NCBI RefSeq assembly: GCF_001008165.2
Contig: NZ_CP011452.2
Span: 2,604,001-2,668,000 of the forward strand
Length of the DNA stretch: 64,000 nucleotides
Reading direction: 5' to 3'
Origin: Croceibacterium atlanticum
GTDB lineage: Bacteria > Pseudomonadota > Alphaproteobacteria > Sphingomonadales > Sphingomonadaceae
Below are positions 17,189 to 26,663 of the stretch, piece by piece. Within the stretch, counting starts at the first letter, position 1; the number at the start of each line of letters is the position of its first letter. Below the pieces are notes generated by a model. It was not told the origin of the DNA, did no database searches, and worked only from the letters and a program-made list of their open reading frames with translations. The position numbers and the translations under genes are program-made.

Positions 17189-18793
17189 ATTACATTCATC
17201 CTATTTCTTGCAGCGCTTTCGCCTCTGCTCGCGGTTTTGCTTTTCCTTGTCGGTCTGCGGATGCCCGCATCGCGGGCCATGGCACTGGCCTATATCGTAA
17301 CCGCCGCTGCCGGCTATTTCCTGTGGCACATGGCGCCCCGCACAATCCTGGCCGCTTCGATCGAGGGTCTGGCGATCGCGGCCTCGGTCTTATGGATCAT
17401 CTTTGGTGCGATACTTCTCTTGAGGCTCCTTACCGAAGGCGAGGCGATGTCACGGATACGCGAAGGATTCGCGGCCATATCGCCGGAACCGCGGGTCCAG
17501 CTTATCGTCATAGGCTGGACCTTGGGTGCCTTCCTCGAAGGCGTCGCCGGTTTCGGCACCCCGGCCGCCATTACCGCTCCGCTGCTTGTGGCGCTTCGTT
17601 TCACACCCATGGCAGCCGTGTCACTTGCACTGATTGCCAATAGCAGTCCGGTAGCCTTCGGTGCGATCGGCACGCCGGTAGCCATCGGGCTACGCGAAGG
17701 ACTCCGTCAACCTGCCGCAGATGGCGGGCTCGATAGTCTGATTGAAAACTCGGCGCAGATGGCAGGCGCTATCGATCTCGCTACCGGCTCGCTCGTCCCG
17801 TTCGCGCTCATCCTTCTCTACTCGCGGTTCTTTTCCGAAGAACGAAGCTGGTCCAGTGCGCTGGGCTATTGGCGGTTCGCTCTGTTTGCCGGTCTGGCTT
17901 ACACCATACCTGCCTTTATCGTCAGTGCGACGCTAGGACCGGAACTTCCCGCGCTTGCCGGCGCGCTTTGTGCCATCGTGCTCGTGGTACCAGCAGCACG
18001 GCAAGGCTTTCTCATTCCCCGCTCGAGCGGGGCTGATCCGGGTGCGCCGATTGCCGCAGAACCGTCACGCGTTACACTGAAGCGAGCCTGGGCACCCTAT
18101 CTCTTGCTCGCCGCGCTCCTTCTCGTGAGCCGCGCAGATCTGTTGCCGGTCAAACAGGCCTTGCAGGACGTCTCTTTTGCCTGGGATTCGGTTCTGGGGA
18201 CGCAGATCAACATAGCGCTTGCGCCGCTATATTTGCCTGGTTCGATGTTTTTGATCGCGGGTCTCTTGGCCGTCTGTATTTTGCCTCTCGACAGTGAGCG
18301 TCTACGCAGCGCTGGCCGGGACACTCTGAAGATCACGGCCGCAAGCGCGGTGACGCTTGCGGCGGCGGTCCCGATGGTGCGCGTCTTTGTGTATTCGGGA
18401 ATCAATTCGGACGGTCTGCCCAGCATGCCAATGGCGCTTTCAGTTCTTTCGGCCGATGCCGCCGGACAGAACTGGCCGGTGATTGCACCATTCATCGGAG
18501 CGCTGGGCAGTTTTCTCTCAGGAAGTGCGACCTTCAGCAATATGACATTTGCGCTGTTTCAACTCACTGCAGCCAATCAGGCTGGACTGCCCCCGGAAAC
18601 CGTCCTTGGCGCCCAGATCCTTGGCGCGAGCGCGGGGAACATGGTGTCGGTAGTCAATGTGGTAGCAGCTGCAGCCGTCGTCGGCCGTGTCGGGCGCGAG
18701 GGAGAGATCATCCGGGTCACGCTCGTACCCATGCTCGCCTATACTGCCGCCGTTGGCCTTGTCGCAGCTGCCGCAATCGGGTTCGCACGATGA
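17189..18793 (+). CDS. lldP: L-lactate permease family transporter, probable ATT start
   Basis: Predicted proton-coupled lactate (or glycolate) transporter in the inner membrane. It has about 13 hydrophobic segments and family motifs EGVAGFGTPAAITAPLL and NSSPVAFGAIGTPVAIGL. Hydrophobic coding continues upstream of the first standard in-frame start (TTG 17237). The stretch ITFILFLAALSPLLAVLLF gives the N-terminal membrane helix the family expects. It begins with ATT at 17189, preceded by GGAGGG four bases away. No ATG, GTG or TTG lies between there and the upstream stop. Length from ATT is 534 residues. The stop overlaps the antiporter ATG by 4 nt. Confidence 0.9.
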   Translation: MTFILFLAALSPLLAVLLFLVGLRMPASRAMALAYIVTAAAGYFLWHMAPRTILAASIEGLAIAASVLWIIFGAILLLRLLTEGEAMSRIREGFAAISPEPRVQLIVIGWTLGAFLEGVAGFGTPAAITAPLLVALRFTPMAAVSLALIANSSPVAFGAIGTPVAIGLREGLRQPAADGGLDSLIENSAQMAGAIDLATGSLVPFALILLYSRFFSEERSWSSALGYWRFALFAGLAYTIPAFIVSATLGPELPALAGALCAIVLVVPAARQGFLIPRSSGADPGAPIAAEPSRVTLKRAWAPYLLLAALLLVSRADLLPVKQALQDVSFAWDSVLGTQINIALAPLYLPGSMFLIAGLLAVCILPLDSERLRSAGRDTLKITAASAVTLAAAVPMVRVFVYSGINSDGLPSMPMALSVLSADAAGQNWPVIAPFIGALGSFLSGSATFSNMTFALFQLTAANQAGLPPETVLGAQILGASAGNMVSVVNVVAAAAVVGRVGREGEIIRVTLVPMLAYTAAVGLVAAAAIGFAR

Positions 18794-20028
18794 TCGAGCA
18801 TATGTTGCATCTCATTCTCCTGCTTCTGGCGGCGAGATCCTTCGGCGAGATCGCAACGCGTCTCGGCCAGCCCGCGCTGGTGGGGGAGATCGGTGCCGGG
18901 CTAGCACTGGCGGTCTTGGCGGCCTCCCTCAACGCTCCGTTTTTCGCCGAATTGTCGCGCAGCGCGTTTCTCGACCTTGCCGCCGAGTTCGGAATTTTCT
19001 TCCTACTGCTGCTTGCTGGCCTCGAAATCGCCCCTGCAGAGCTGTTCAGACATTCGGGCCGCTCGGTTGCCGTGGCGCTCGGAGGTGTTCTGTTGCCACT
19101 CGCTCTGGGTATGGCGCTCGCGTGGTGGGTGCTTCCCGACAACCCGATGAAATTTGTCCAGGCTCTGCTGGTCGGCGTTGCATTGTCAATTTCTGCGGTC
19201 CCTGTCGCCATCGGCGTGTTCATGGATCTCGGCATGGTCCACACCCCAACTGGTCGCACGGTGATCGCCGCTGCAATTCTCGACGATATCATCGGACTTG
19301 TGCTCCTCGCAATTCTGACAGGCGCCATTGCGGCAGGTTCCGTCCCGGGGATTGGGGCGATGTTGCCGCTGCTTGGCAAAGCCGCGCTGTTCTTCCTCAT
19401 TGTCGCTGGCACGGGCTATTTCGGGGCGCCGAGGATCGCCAATCTGATCTCGTGGCTGCGGATTCCCGCCCCTGAGTTTACCGCGCTCATTCTGACAGCA
19501 TTGGGGTTTGCAGGGCTGGCCGAACTGCTTGGCATGGACTTCATCATCGGAGCCTTGGCCGCCGCCCTTCTGTTCAACGCCAAGAGCCTGGGTCAAGCCT
19601 CTTTCGCGCGCCTGAAAGCAACGGTCAGCGATCTCACGATGGGCTTGCTGGCCCCGCTCTTCTTTCTTTCGATCGGCATTCGCGTCGATTTCGCGGCCCT
19701 TGCCATCATTCCTGGCATCGTGCTGGCGTTGATCCTAGCCGCACTTATGGGCAAGATCATCGGCGCCGGGCTTCCTGCTCTGCTTTCTGGTCTTACCCGC
19801 AAGGAGGCGCTCGGGGTCGGGTTCGGCATGAGCGGCCGCGGCGCGGTTGAATTGATCATCGTGAGTATCGCGTTGGAAGCAGGACTTTTCGATTATCCCG
19901 GCCCGGTCGTGGCCAATCTCTTTTCCGCTCTCGTCCTCATGGCGCTCGTCACCACGATTGTCACGCCTATCGGACTGCGCTGGCTTTTTCGCGAGCGCGG
20001 GCAGCAGGGCTGTAATCGGCCAGGCTGA
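18790..20028 (+). CDS. cation:proton antiporter (CPA2 family)
   Basis: This 412-residue polytopic membrane protein of the Kef/Nha CPA2 type has about 12 hydrophobic segments, with LGQPALVGEIGAGLAL near the start, the ion-site region AAAILDDIIGLVLLAIL (two Asp in helix 5) and GMSGRGAVELIIVSIAL near the C-terminus. No TrkA-N nucleotide-binding domain follows, so it is a short form. It exchanges protons for Na+ or K+. ATG overlaps the permease stop (ATGA), so the two transporters are co-translated. Coupling suggests a role in balancing charge and pH during lactate movement (inference). Confidence 0.9.
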   Translation: MIEHMLHLILLLLAARSFGEIATRLGQPALVGEIGAGLALAVLAASLNAPFFAELSRSAFLDLAAEFGIFFLLLLAGLEIAPAELFRHSGRSVAVALGGVLLPLALGMALAWWVLPDNPMKFVQALLVGVALSISAVPVAIGVFMDLGMVHTPTGRTVIAAAILDDIIGLVLLAILTGAIAAGSVPGIGAMLPLLGKAALFFLIVAGTGYFGAPRIANLISWLRIPAPEFTALILTALGFAGLAELLGMDFIIGALAAALLFNAKSLGQASFARLKATVSDLTMGLLAPLFFLSIGIRVDFAALAIIPGIVLALILAALMGKIIGAGLPALLSGLTRKEALGVGFGMSGRGAVELIIVSIALEAGLFDYPGPVVANLFSALVLMALVTTIVTPIGLRWLFRERGQQGCNRPG

Positions 20029-20147
20029 AAACCGTCTCATCATATGGACGATGCTTCGGCGGCGGCGGGTAAGATTTAGCCCCAATCGAGGCAACGTCCA
20101 CGTTCGACCACAGCCGAGCACCGCTCGCGAAAGACCCGGAGATTTCG

Positions 20148-22568
20148 ATGCCCGACGCCCTTATTGCCTGGTTTGAGGATATTGGACGCGGCGACGTCGC
20201 CATGGTTGGCGGAAAGAATGCTTCGCTCGGTGAGATGGTCAGCGCGCTGTCGAAGCGCGGTATCAGAGTGCCGGGAGGCTTCGCCACAACGGCGCAGGCC
20301 TATCGTCACTATATCGCGGCCAACGGCATTGAACCCGAAATGAGGCGCTGGATCGAGGCGCTCGCTGTCGGGCGCGCCTCGCTTCAAGTGGCAGGTGCTG
20401 CGATCCGGCATGCGTTTCTGGAAGGGGCGTTTCCACCGCAGATCGAGGCGGCCATCGGTGAAGCCTATGACGCTTTGTCTGCGCGCAGCGAACAGGATGC
20501 GGTCAGCGTCGCGGTCCGCAGCAGCGCGACAGCGGAGGATCTTCCCGAAGCGAGCTTCGCCGGGCAGCAAGAGACCTTTCTCAATGTCACCGGCAAGCGC
20601 GCACTTCTCGATGCCTGCCGGCGCTGCTTTGCCTCGCTCTTCACCGACCGGGCGATCAGCTACCGTCAGGCACAAGGTTTCGACCATATGGATGTTGCCC
20701 TGTCGATCGGAGTTCAGCGCATGGTGCGCTCGGATCTCGCTGGATCAGGGGTCATGTTTTCAGTTGATACCGAAACGGGTTTCCCCGACGTGATCGTGAT
20801 AAGTGCCGCCTGGGGGCTTGGGGAGACTGTCGTCCAGGGCTCTGTCGATCCTGACACCTACCGTGTCTTCAAACCCTTTCTCGAACGTGCCGACACGGCC
20901 CCGCTTATCGAGCGCAGTCTTGGAGCCAAGGAGCGCAAGATGGCCTATGCGACCGGCGGCAGCGTCAGGACGTTGACTAAGAGAACCACGCGCCGCGAAC
21001 GCGAGACCTTCGTCCTGTCCGACGACGAGGTTCTTGAGCTGGCGCGCTGCGCCAAGACCATCGAAAAGCATTATGGACGCGCGATGGACATGGAGTGGGC
21101 GAAGGATGGTACATCCGGTGAACTCTTCATCGTCCAGGCCCGGCCGGAAACCGTTCAGTCGGGCAGGACAGCGGGAAAACTGACGACCTACCGGTTGAAA
21201 CAGCACGCCGAACCGCTGCTTACGGGCGCGGCGGTTGGCGAGGCGATCGCCACCGGGGAGGTTTGCGCGATCCGGGACGCCTCGCAGATCGAGGCCTTTC
21301 GAGATGGTGCAATCCTTGTAACAGGCATGACCGATCCGGACTGGGTGCCAATCATGAAGCGCGCAGCGGGTATCATCACTGATCACGGCGGAACTACCAG
21401 CCACGCAGCGATCGTTAGCCGCGAACTCGGCGTGCCGGCCATCGTTGGGACACAGACAGCGACGCGCAGCCTGCAGGACGGGCAGCCCATCACCCTGTCA
21501 TGCGCGGAAGGCGACCGCGGTGCGGTCTATGAAGGGACGCTCGAGTTCGAAACCATCGAGTTCGACCTGGCGGATCTGCCCGAGACCGAGACCGACGTGA
21601 TGCTCAATATCGCGAGTCCGGCCGCCGCCATGCGCTGGTGGCGCCTCCCTGCGCGCGGTGTAGGCCTCGCGAGGATGGAATTCGTGATCAACCACCTGGT
21701 CAAAGTTCATCCGATGGCGCTCGTCGCCCCGGAGAAGGTCACGAGCGAGGATGCGAAGCTCGCGATCGCCGAGCTTACGCGCGGATATGCCGAGCCGACC
21801 GACTATTTCGTCGACACGCTTGCGCTCGGCATAGCCAAGCTCGCGGCCCCGTTTCATCCGCAGCCGGTGATCGTCCGGCTCAGCGACTTCAAGACAAACG
21901 AATATGCTCATCTTCTCGGAGGAGAGGCCTTCGAACCGGATGAAGAAAATCCGATGATCGGATGGCGCGGCGCCTCGCGCTATTACAGCCCCGGTTACAA
22001 GGCAGGTTTCGCGCTCGAATGCCGCGCTTTGCGGCGCGTACGCGAGGAGATCGGCTTTGAGAATGTCATCATCATGGTGCCATTCTGCCGTACGCTCGCC
22101 GAAGCCGATCGGGTCCTTGAAGTGATGGCGGAAAACGGTCTCGAACGAGGCCGAAACGGTCTCCAAATCTATATGATGTGCGAGATTCCGGCGAACGTCC
22201 TGCTCGCGGAGGAGTTCGCACAGCGCTTTGACGGATTTTCGATAGGTTCCAACGATCTCACCCAGCTCGTGCTCGGGATCGACCGCGATTCCGAGCTTCT
22301 CGCCGATCAGTTCGACGAACGCAACGAGGCGGTAAAACGGGCGATTGGCGAAGCCATTATCAAGGCGCACCAGGCCGGGATAAAGATCGGAATTTGCGGC
22401 CAGGCACCGAGTGACCATCCCGAGTTTGCCGGTTTCCTGGTCGATTGCGGGATCGACTCCATTTCGCTTAACCCCGACAGTTTTGTTGCCGCAGTCAAGG
22501 TGGTCGCTCAAGCCGAGGCCATGTCGGATAAAGGCCGAGCACAACCGGCTGAGGGTTCGCCAACATGA
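20148..22568 (+). CDS. ppsA: phosphoenolpyruvate synthase
   Basis: Converts pyruvate, ATP and water to phosphoenolpyruvate, AMP and phosphate, the entry to gluconeogenesis. The 806-residue protein has the N-terminal nucleotide-binding domain starting with VGGKNASLGEM, the swivelling phospho-His domain with DHGGTTSHAAIVSRELG (His419; E. coli His421) and the C-terminal barrel with SIGSNDLTQLVLGIDRD and GICGQAPSDHPEF. All expected parts are intact. ATG at 20148 with CGGAG seven to eight bases upstream. Its stop overlaps the next gene's ATG by 4 nt. Together with lactate permease and dehydrogenase it forms a lactate-to-PEP path. Confidence 0.95.
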   Translation: MPDALIAWFEDIGRGDVAMVGGKNASLGEMVSALSKRGIRVPGGFATTAQAYRHYIAANGIEPEMRRWIEALAVGRASLQVAGAAIRHAFLEGAFPPQIEAAIGEAYDALSARSEQDAVSVAVRSSATAEDLPEASFAGQQETFLNVTGKRALLDACRRCFASLFTDRAISYRQAQGFDHMDVALSIGVQRMVRSDLAGSGVMFSVDTETGFPDVIVISAAWGLGETVVQGSVDPDTYRVFKPFLERADTAPLIERSLGAKERKMAYATGGSVRTLTKRTTRRERETFVLSDDEVLELARCAKTIEKHYGRAMDMEWAKDGTSGELFIVQARPETVQSGRTAGKLTTYRLKQHAEPLLTGAAVGEAIATGEVCAIRDASQIEAFRDGAILVTGMTDPDWVPIMKRAAGIITDHGGTTSHAAIVSRELGVPAIVGTQTATRSLQDGQPITLSCAEGDRGAVYEGTLEFETIEFDLADLPETETDVMLNIASPAAAMRWWRLPARGVGLARMEFVINHLVKVHPMALVAPEKVTSEDAKLAIAELTRGYAEPTDYFVDTLALGIAKLAAPFHPQPVIVRLSDFKTNEYAHLLGGEAFEPDEENPMIGWRGASRYYSPGYKAGFALECRALRRVREEIGFENVIIMVPFCRTLAEADRVLEVMAENGLERGRNGLQIYMMCEIPANVLLAEEFAQRFDGFSIGSNDLTQLVLGIDRDSELLADQFDERNEAVKRAIGEAIIKAHQAGIKIGICGQAPSDHPEFAGFLVDCGIDSISLNPDSFVAAVKVVAQAEAMSDKGRAQPAEGSPT

Positions 22569-23566
22569 AGGTCGTCATCTTCGAGGCCGAGGAATGGGAG
22601 GCGCGGGCATGCCGCGCACTTTCCGGCAATCACGAACTCACTTGTGTCAAGGAACGGCTGACATCTGATAACGCGGCAAAATACAGCGATGCCGAAGTGA
22701 TCAGCACATTCATCAATTCACGGCTCGATGCAGAAGTCCTGCGCCACTTCCCCGAGCTGCGGCTGATCGCCACCCGCTCGACCGGCCACGACCACATCGA
22801 TCTGGCCTGGTGCGCCGCAGAAGACATCGAGATCGCCAACGTTCCCGACTATGGTGATGTTACTGTAGCCGAGCACAGTTTTGCCTTGATGCTGGCGGCA
22901 GCGCGATATCTCGTTCCGGCGGTCGAACGTACACGGCGCGGAAATTTTTCACAGGATGATCTGCGCGGTATCGAGCTGCGCGGGAAGACCCTTGGCGTCG
23001 TCGGGACCGGCCGCATCGGGCGCCGCGCGATCGAGATCGCGCGCGGGTTTGGCATGAATGTCGTAGCGTTCGACGTCGATCCGGATAGCTCTGCGGCAGC
23101 AAATCTCGGCTTTACCTATTTGCCTTTCGCCGAACTCCTTTCCCAAGCCGACATCGTCACATTGCATCTGCCGGCAACCCCTCAGACCCAGGATCTCCTG
23201 TCCGATGCCGAGTTCGCTGCCATGAAGACCGGCGCGCTCCTGATCAATACGGCGCGCGGCAACATCGTCAGCGTTCCCGCTCTGGTGCGCGCGCTGGCGG
23301 AGGGGAAACTCCGCGCCGCTGGCCTTGATGTGCTCCCGCAGGAGCCGCTCGTCCGTGAAGAGGCAGAAGTGTTTCGCGGACCGCCGCTGGAGAAGGAGAA
23401 TTTGGAGGCCCTCGTGGCCAATCATGTGCTACTGCGCTTTCCGAACGTCATCGTGACTCCGCATGTCGCCTATAACACGCATGAGGCGGTCGCGCGCATC
23501 ATCGAGACGACAATTGAGAATATCGAAGCTTTTGCAATGGGTTCGCCGAAGAACCTCATTGTTTAG
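22565..23566 (+). CDS. D-lactate dehydrogenase (2-hydroxyacid dehydrogenase family)
   Basis: NAD-dependent interconversion of D-lactate and pyruvate, by family resemblance. The 333-residue protein has GVVGTGRIGRR as the nucleotide loop (about 143-153), and the catalytic triad Arg231 (NTARGN), Glu260 (QEP) and His300 (TPHVAYNT). An inserted stretch EEAEVFRGPPLEKENLEAL near the C-terminal half is typical of fermentative D-LDH. It is coupled to ppsA by an ATGA overlap and ends four bases before the convergent PBP2 stop. A phosphonate or formate substrate is unlikely. Specificity for lactate is inferred from context and the insertion. Confidence 0.88.
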   Translation: MKVVIFEAEEWEARACRALSGNHELTCVKERLTSDNAAKYSDAEVISTFINSRLDAEVLRHFPELRLIATRSTGHDHIDLAWCAAEDIEIANVPDYGDVTVAEHSFALMLAAARYLVPAVERTRRGNFSQDDLRGIELRGKTLGVVGTGRIGRRAIEIARGFGMNVVAFDVDPDSSAAANLGFTYLPFAELLSQADIVTLHLPATPQTQDLLSDAEFAAMKTGALLINTARGNIVSVPALVRALAEGKLRAAGLDVLPQEPLVREEAEVFRGPPLEKENLEALVANHVLLRFPNVIVTPHVAYNTHEAVARIIETTIENIEAFAMGSPKNLIV

Positions 23567-23570
23567 GGGG

Positions 23571-25478
23571 TCAGTCGCTCGGTGTGCGGGCGGCGAATTC
23601 TGCCGCTTCGCGCGCCATTCGCTCCTCGATTCCGCCACCCCAGCCATTCTCCAGTGATGCCAGGCGCTTCATGGCTTGCCGTTCGTCAAACAGATAGAGC
23701 AGCGTATCGCTTGCGATGGGATAGGCCGCTCCAGACCCTCCGCCATGTTCGATTACCACCGCCACCGTATAGCGGGGCCGGTGAACCGGCGCATAACCAA
23801 CGAACAATCCATGATCGCGCAGCTTCCAGGGGAGAGAGGCATTGGAGCGGACGCCGCGGCGACGTTCGGCCATCGTGATGCGGCGAACCTGCGCGGTGCC
23901 CGTCTTGCCCGCCAGCTTGATGTTCGGAAGGGGAAGGCGGGCGCGGGTTGCGGTGCCCTGGCCATTGACAACATCCTCCATTCCCTGGCGGACGATCGCA
24001 AGCATTCGGGGGTCAATTTCGAGTGGTGCGGCAGGCGCCTCCTTTGCGGCAAGTAGCTTGGGATGGGTTTTCTCACCGGCGGCAAGCCGCGCCGTCATGA
24101 CCGCAAGCTGCAGCGGGTTGGCGAGCAGATAGCCTTGCCCGATTGTCGCATTGACAGTGTCATAGGCTTCCCAAGGCTCGTTGTATCGTCGCCGTTTCCA
24201 GGCAGGATCGGGGACAGTGCCGTAATACTGATAGGGAACCGGCAAGCCTAAAAACCGCTCGCCAAGCCCAAAACGTCTGGCCATGTCGGCAATTGGCTGA
24301 ATGCCCACCCGAATGCCCATGACATAGAAATATATGTCACAGCTTTCTGCAATCGCCCGGTTCATGTCGACTACACCGTGGCCACTACGGCGCCAGCAAT
24401 GGAACGTGCCGCCGGCAATGTTGATCCGGCCGGTACAAAGGACGGTTTCGTCTGGGTCGATGTTCTCATTCAGCAAAGCCAGGGCCGTGATCGGCTTGAT
24501 GGTCGATCCGGGCGGATAAAGTCCCTGGAGGGTCTTGTTTCTGAGTGGAACGCGTTCGTCTTGCGACAGCATGTCCCATTCGAACTGGCTGATCCCATCC
24601 GAAAAACTGTTGGGATCGTAGGCTGGCATCGAAGCCATAGCGAGAACGCCGCCGGTGACCGCGTCGAGCACCACGACCGAGCCGGACTGGGTGCCCAGTC
24701 GCCGCGACGCATAGGTTTGAAGCCCACCATCAATGGTCAATTGTACGCTTTTACCTATAGTGTCGGATCGGACCTCTAGCTCGCGTACGACCTTGCCCGT
24801 GGCTGTCACTTCGGCCCGGCGCGCGCCGGGCTTGCCCGTCAAATGCTCGTCGAGCGTCTTCTCGAGCATATCCTTGCCGACTTGCATGCCCGGAACCATT
24901 AGCAAGGGATCGCCGGTTTTTTCATACTCCTCGCGGCTTGGGGCTCCGACATAGCCGAGCAAGTGAGCTGTCGCGGCTCCTGCTGGATAGTGCCGCGAAA
25001 ACCCTCTCATCGGGGATACGCCGGGGAGGTCGGGAAGGCGTACATTTACAGCGGCATATTGGTCCCACTCGACATCGCTCGCAACCCGCACGGGCTGGTG
25101 ATCCAATGCTTGTTCGAGGTCGGTCTTGAGGCGGTCCGTCTCATCGGCGCTAAGATCGAGCAGCTCGGCAAGCTGCTTCAGGACCTTATCGGCGTCCTCG
25201 AGGCGATCGGGCAGGAGATCGATCATGAAGACCGATTTGTTGCTGGCGAGGGGGACGCCCGTGCGATCAAGCAGCAATCCGCGCCTCGGCGGGATCAGGC
25301 TCAGCTGAAGCCGATTGCTCTCGGAGAGCAGTTGCCATTTTTGGTTTTCGGCGATCGCAAGCCAGGCGAGCCGGCCTGCCAACACACCGCCGAGACCGAG
25401 CTGCACCGCGCACAAGATTGTCGCCCGGCGAGAAAACTGCTGCTCCAATATCCTCTTGTTCGTTGGCGGTTTCGCCAC
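23571..25478 (-). CDS. mrdA: penicillin-binding protein 2 (peptidoglycan transpeptidase)
   Basis: A class B PBP that cross-links peptidoglycan during cell elongation. It has one N-terminal membrane anchor (about 18-42), the pedestal domain, then the transpeptidase domain with the nucleophile in PPGSTIKPI (Ser325), ESCDIYFY as the second motif and KTGTAQ (Lys525). Length 635 is normal for PBP2. I start at the GTG at 25478, which has GGAG eight bases upstream; a GTG at 25484 lies too close to that site. The partner rodA and the mre genes are absent from the window, so this is probably an accessory copy. Confidence 0.92.
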   Translation of the reverse strand: MAKPPTNKRILEQQFSRRATILCAVQLGLGGVLAGRLAWLAIAENQKWQLLSESNRLQLSLIPPRRGLLLDRTGVPLASNKSVFMIDLLPDRLEDADKVLKQLAELLDLSADETDRLKTDLEQALDHQPVRVASDVEWDQYAAVNVRLPDLPGVSPMRGFSRHYPAGAATAHLLGYVGAPSREEYEKTGDPLLMVPGMQVGKDMLEKTLDEHLTGKPGARRAEVTATGKVVRELEVRSDTIGKSVQLTIDGGLQTYASRRLGTQSGSVVVLDAVTGGVLAMASMPAYDPNSFSDGISQFEWDMLSQDERVPLRNKTLQGLYPPGSTIKPITALALLNENIDPDETVLCTGRINIAGGTFHCWRRSGHGVVDMNRAIAESCDIYFYVMGIRVGIQPIADMARRFGLGERFLGLPVPYQYYGTVPDPAWKRRRYNEPWEAYDTVNATIGQGYLLANPLQLAVMTARLAAGEKTHPKLLAAKEAPAAPLEIDPRMLAIVRQGMEDVVNGQGTATRARLPLPNIKLAGKTGTAQVRRITMAERRRGVRSNASLPWKLRDHGLFVGYAPVHRPRYTVAVVIEHGGGSGAAYPIASDTLLYLFDERQAMKRLASLENGWGGGIEERMAREAAEFAARTPSD

Positions 25479-25733
25479 ACACACTGCTCCTTATTGCAAG
25501 ACTCCCGGTTTTGATTGTCCGTCCAGACCGGCTCCTGGTGCGCGCTGGCCTGCCCGGGCGGCACCTCATTCGGATAAACAGACGCGGGGCGCGCTTGGTG
25601 ATTACGAGAACGTCGCCGACGGCGAAGTTCAGAACAAATGGGTGTTGCCTCTCGCAATGAGATGCAAGATCATGTTCATGGGAGCGCAGGCCTCCTCATC
25701 CTCATAGGGATCCGGGCCCTTTCGGCGGTCAGT

Positions 25734-26456
25734 CTAGGCCTTGTTCAGATTGGCGACTTCGACCGCGAGGGACCGCTGTGCCTGCGCGACAAGAACTCCA
25801 TGATCGGTAGCAGGTGGGATCGGCGGGAGTATCGAAACGGTAATCGATCCAGGATGCAGCCGCATGCCCTGCCGCCAGAGCCGGCCGGCATCGTGGGCAA
25901 CGATTACTGGGGGTATCGCCAGATTTCGATAGAGCAGTTCCACTCCGCGCTTGAATTCGATCGGGCTTCCCGGCTGCTTGCGTGTGCCTTCGGGGAAAAT
26001 GAGCACCGAGCGACCCGCCGCTACTTCCGCGCGGCAGGCCGCAAGCATTTCACGCAGCGCCCGCGCCGACTGAGCGCGATCGACCGGGATCATGGGGGAG
26101 TTCTTCAGGAACCATCCTATCACAGGCAGCGCCAGAAGCTCACGCTTGGTGACAATCGCCACGTCAGGGAAGAGAACGAGTGCGGCAAACGTTTCCCAGG
26201 CCGATTGATGGTTGGCGATGATGAGGACGGGACCCTCGGGCAGGTTAACGCGTCCCCTTTCCGTATAGCGGATTCCGGCCAGCGCAGCGAGGAGACAGAG
26301 AAGGCCGCGCGCCCAAATCCGGGTGAGCTGCCGAATGATCCGCGGCGGACGACCCAGAAGAACCAATAGCGGGATCAAGGGCGCAAAAAGGAGAGTCCAC
26401 ACCGCCGCCGACACTGCAAAGGCGAGACTTCGCGTAGTGGTGATCAGGCGGCTCAT
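25734..26456 (-). CDS. plsC: 1-acyl-sn-glycerol-3-phosphate acyltransferase
   Basis: Adds the second acyl chain to lysophosphatidic acid at the inner membrane during phospholipid synthesis. The 240-residue protein has two N-terminal hydrophobic segments (about 10-35 and 48-62), motif I as NHQSAWET (82-89; a Glu in place of the usual Asp of HX4D) and motif III as FPEGTR (154-159), with IPPVIVAHDAG beyond. ATG at 26456. It lies upstream of PBP2 on the same strand with a 255-nt gap. Glu in motif I is common in alphaproteobacterial members. Other lipid acyltransferases cannot be excluded. Confidence 0.88.
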   Translation of the reverse strand: MSRLITTTRSLAFAVSAAVWTLLFAPLIPLLVLLGRPPRIIRQLTRIWARGLLCLLAALAGIRYTERGRVNLPEGPVLIIANHQSAWETFAALVLFPDVAIVTKRELLALPVIGWFLKNSPMIPVDRAQSARALREMLAACRAEVAAGRSVLIFPEGTRKQPGSPIEFKRGVELLYRNLAIPPVIVAHDAGRLWRQGMRLHPGSITVSILPPIPPATDHGVLVAQAQRSLAVEVANLNKA

Positions 26457-26663
26457 CGGGTTTTCTCGTCTCGGTGCAGAGGATTTCTAAACGGGCTGAA
26501 ACAAGAGACGGGGCACGGCAGCTCGGCTTACAGGACGAAGCGCATCAGCGCGTTGTTTCCCGGCCGGAACCTCTCATCATCCGCCGAAACACCAAAGAAA
26601 TCTGAGGGGCGGGGCCTCTCCCTGCGTATTCCAAGTAGGTGGAACTTCGGTGGGGAAGAACTC

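Noticed and set aside
26457-26663. EcfG-type promoter (GGAAC-N16-GTT) before the second sigma gene
   Set aside because: A GGAAC is present but no matching -10 lies at the right distance.
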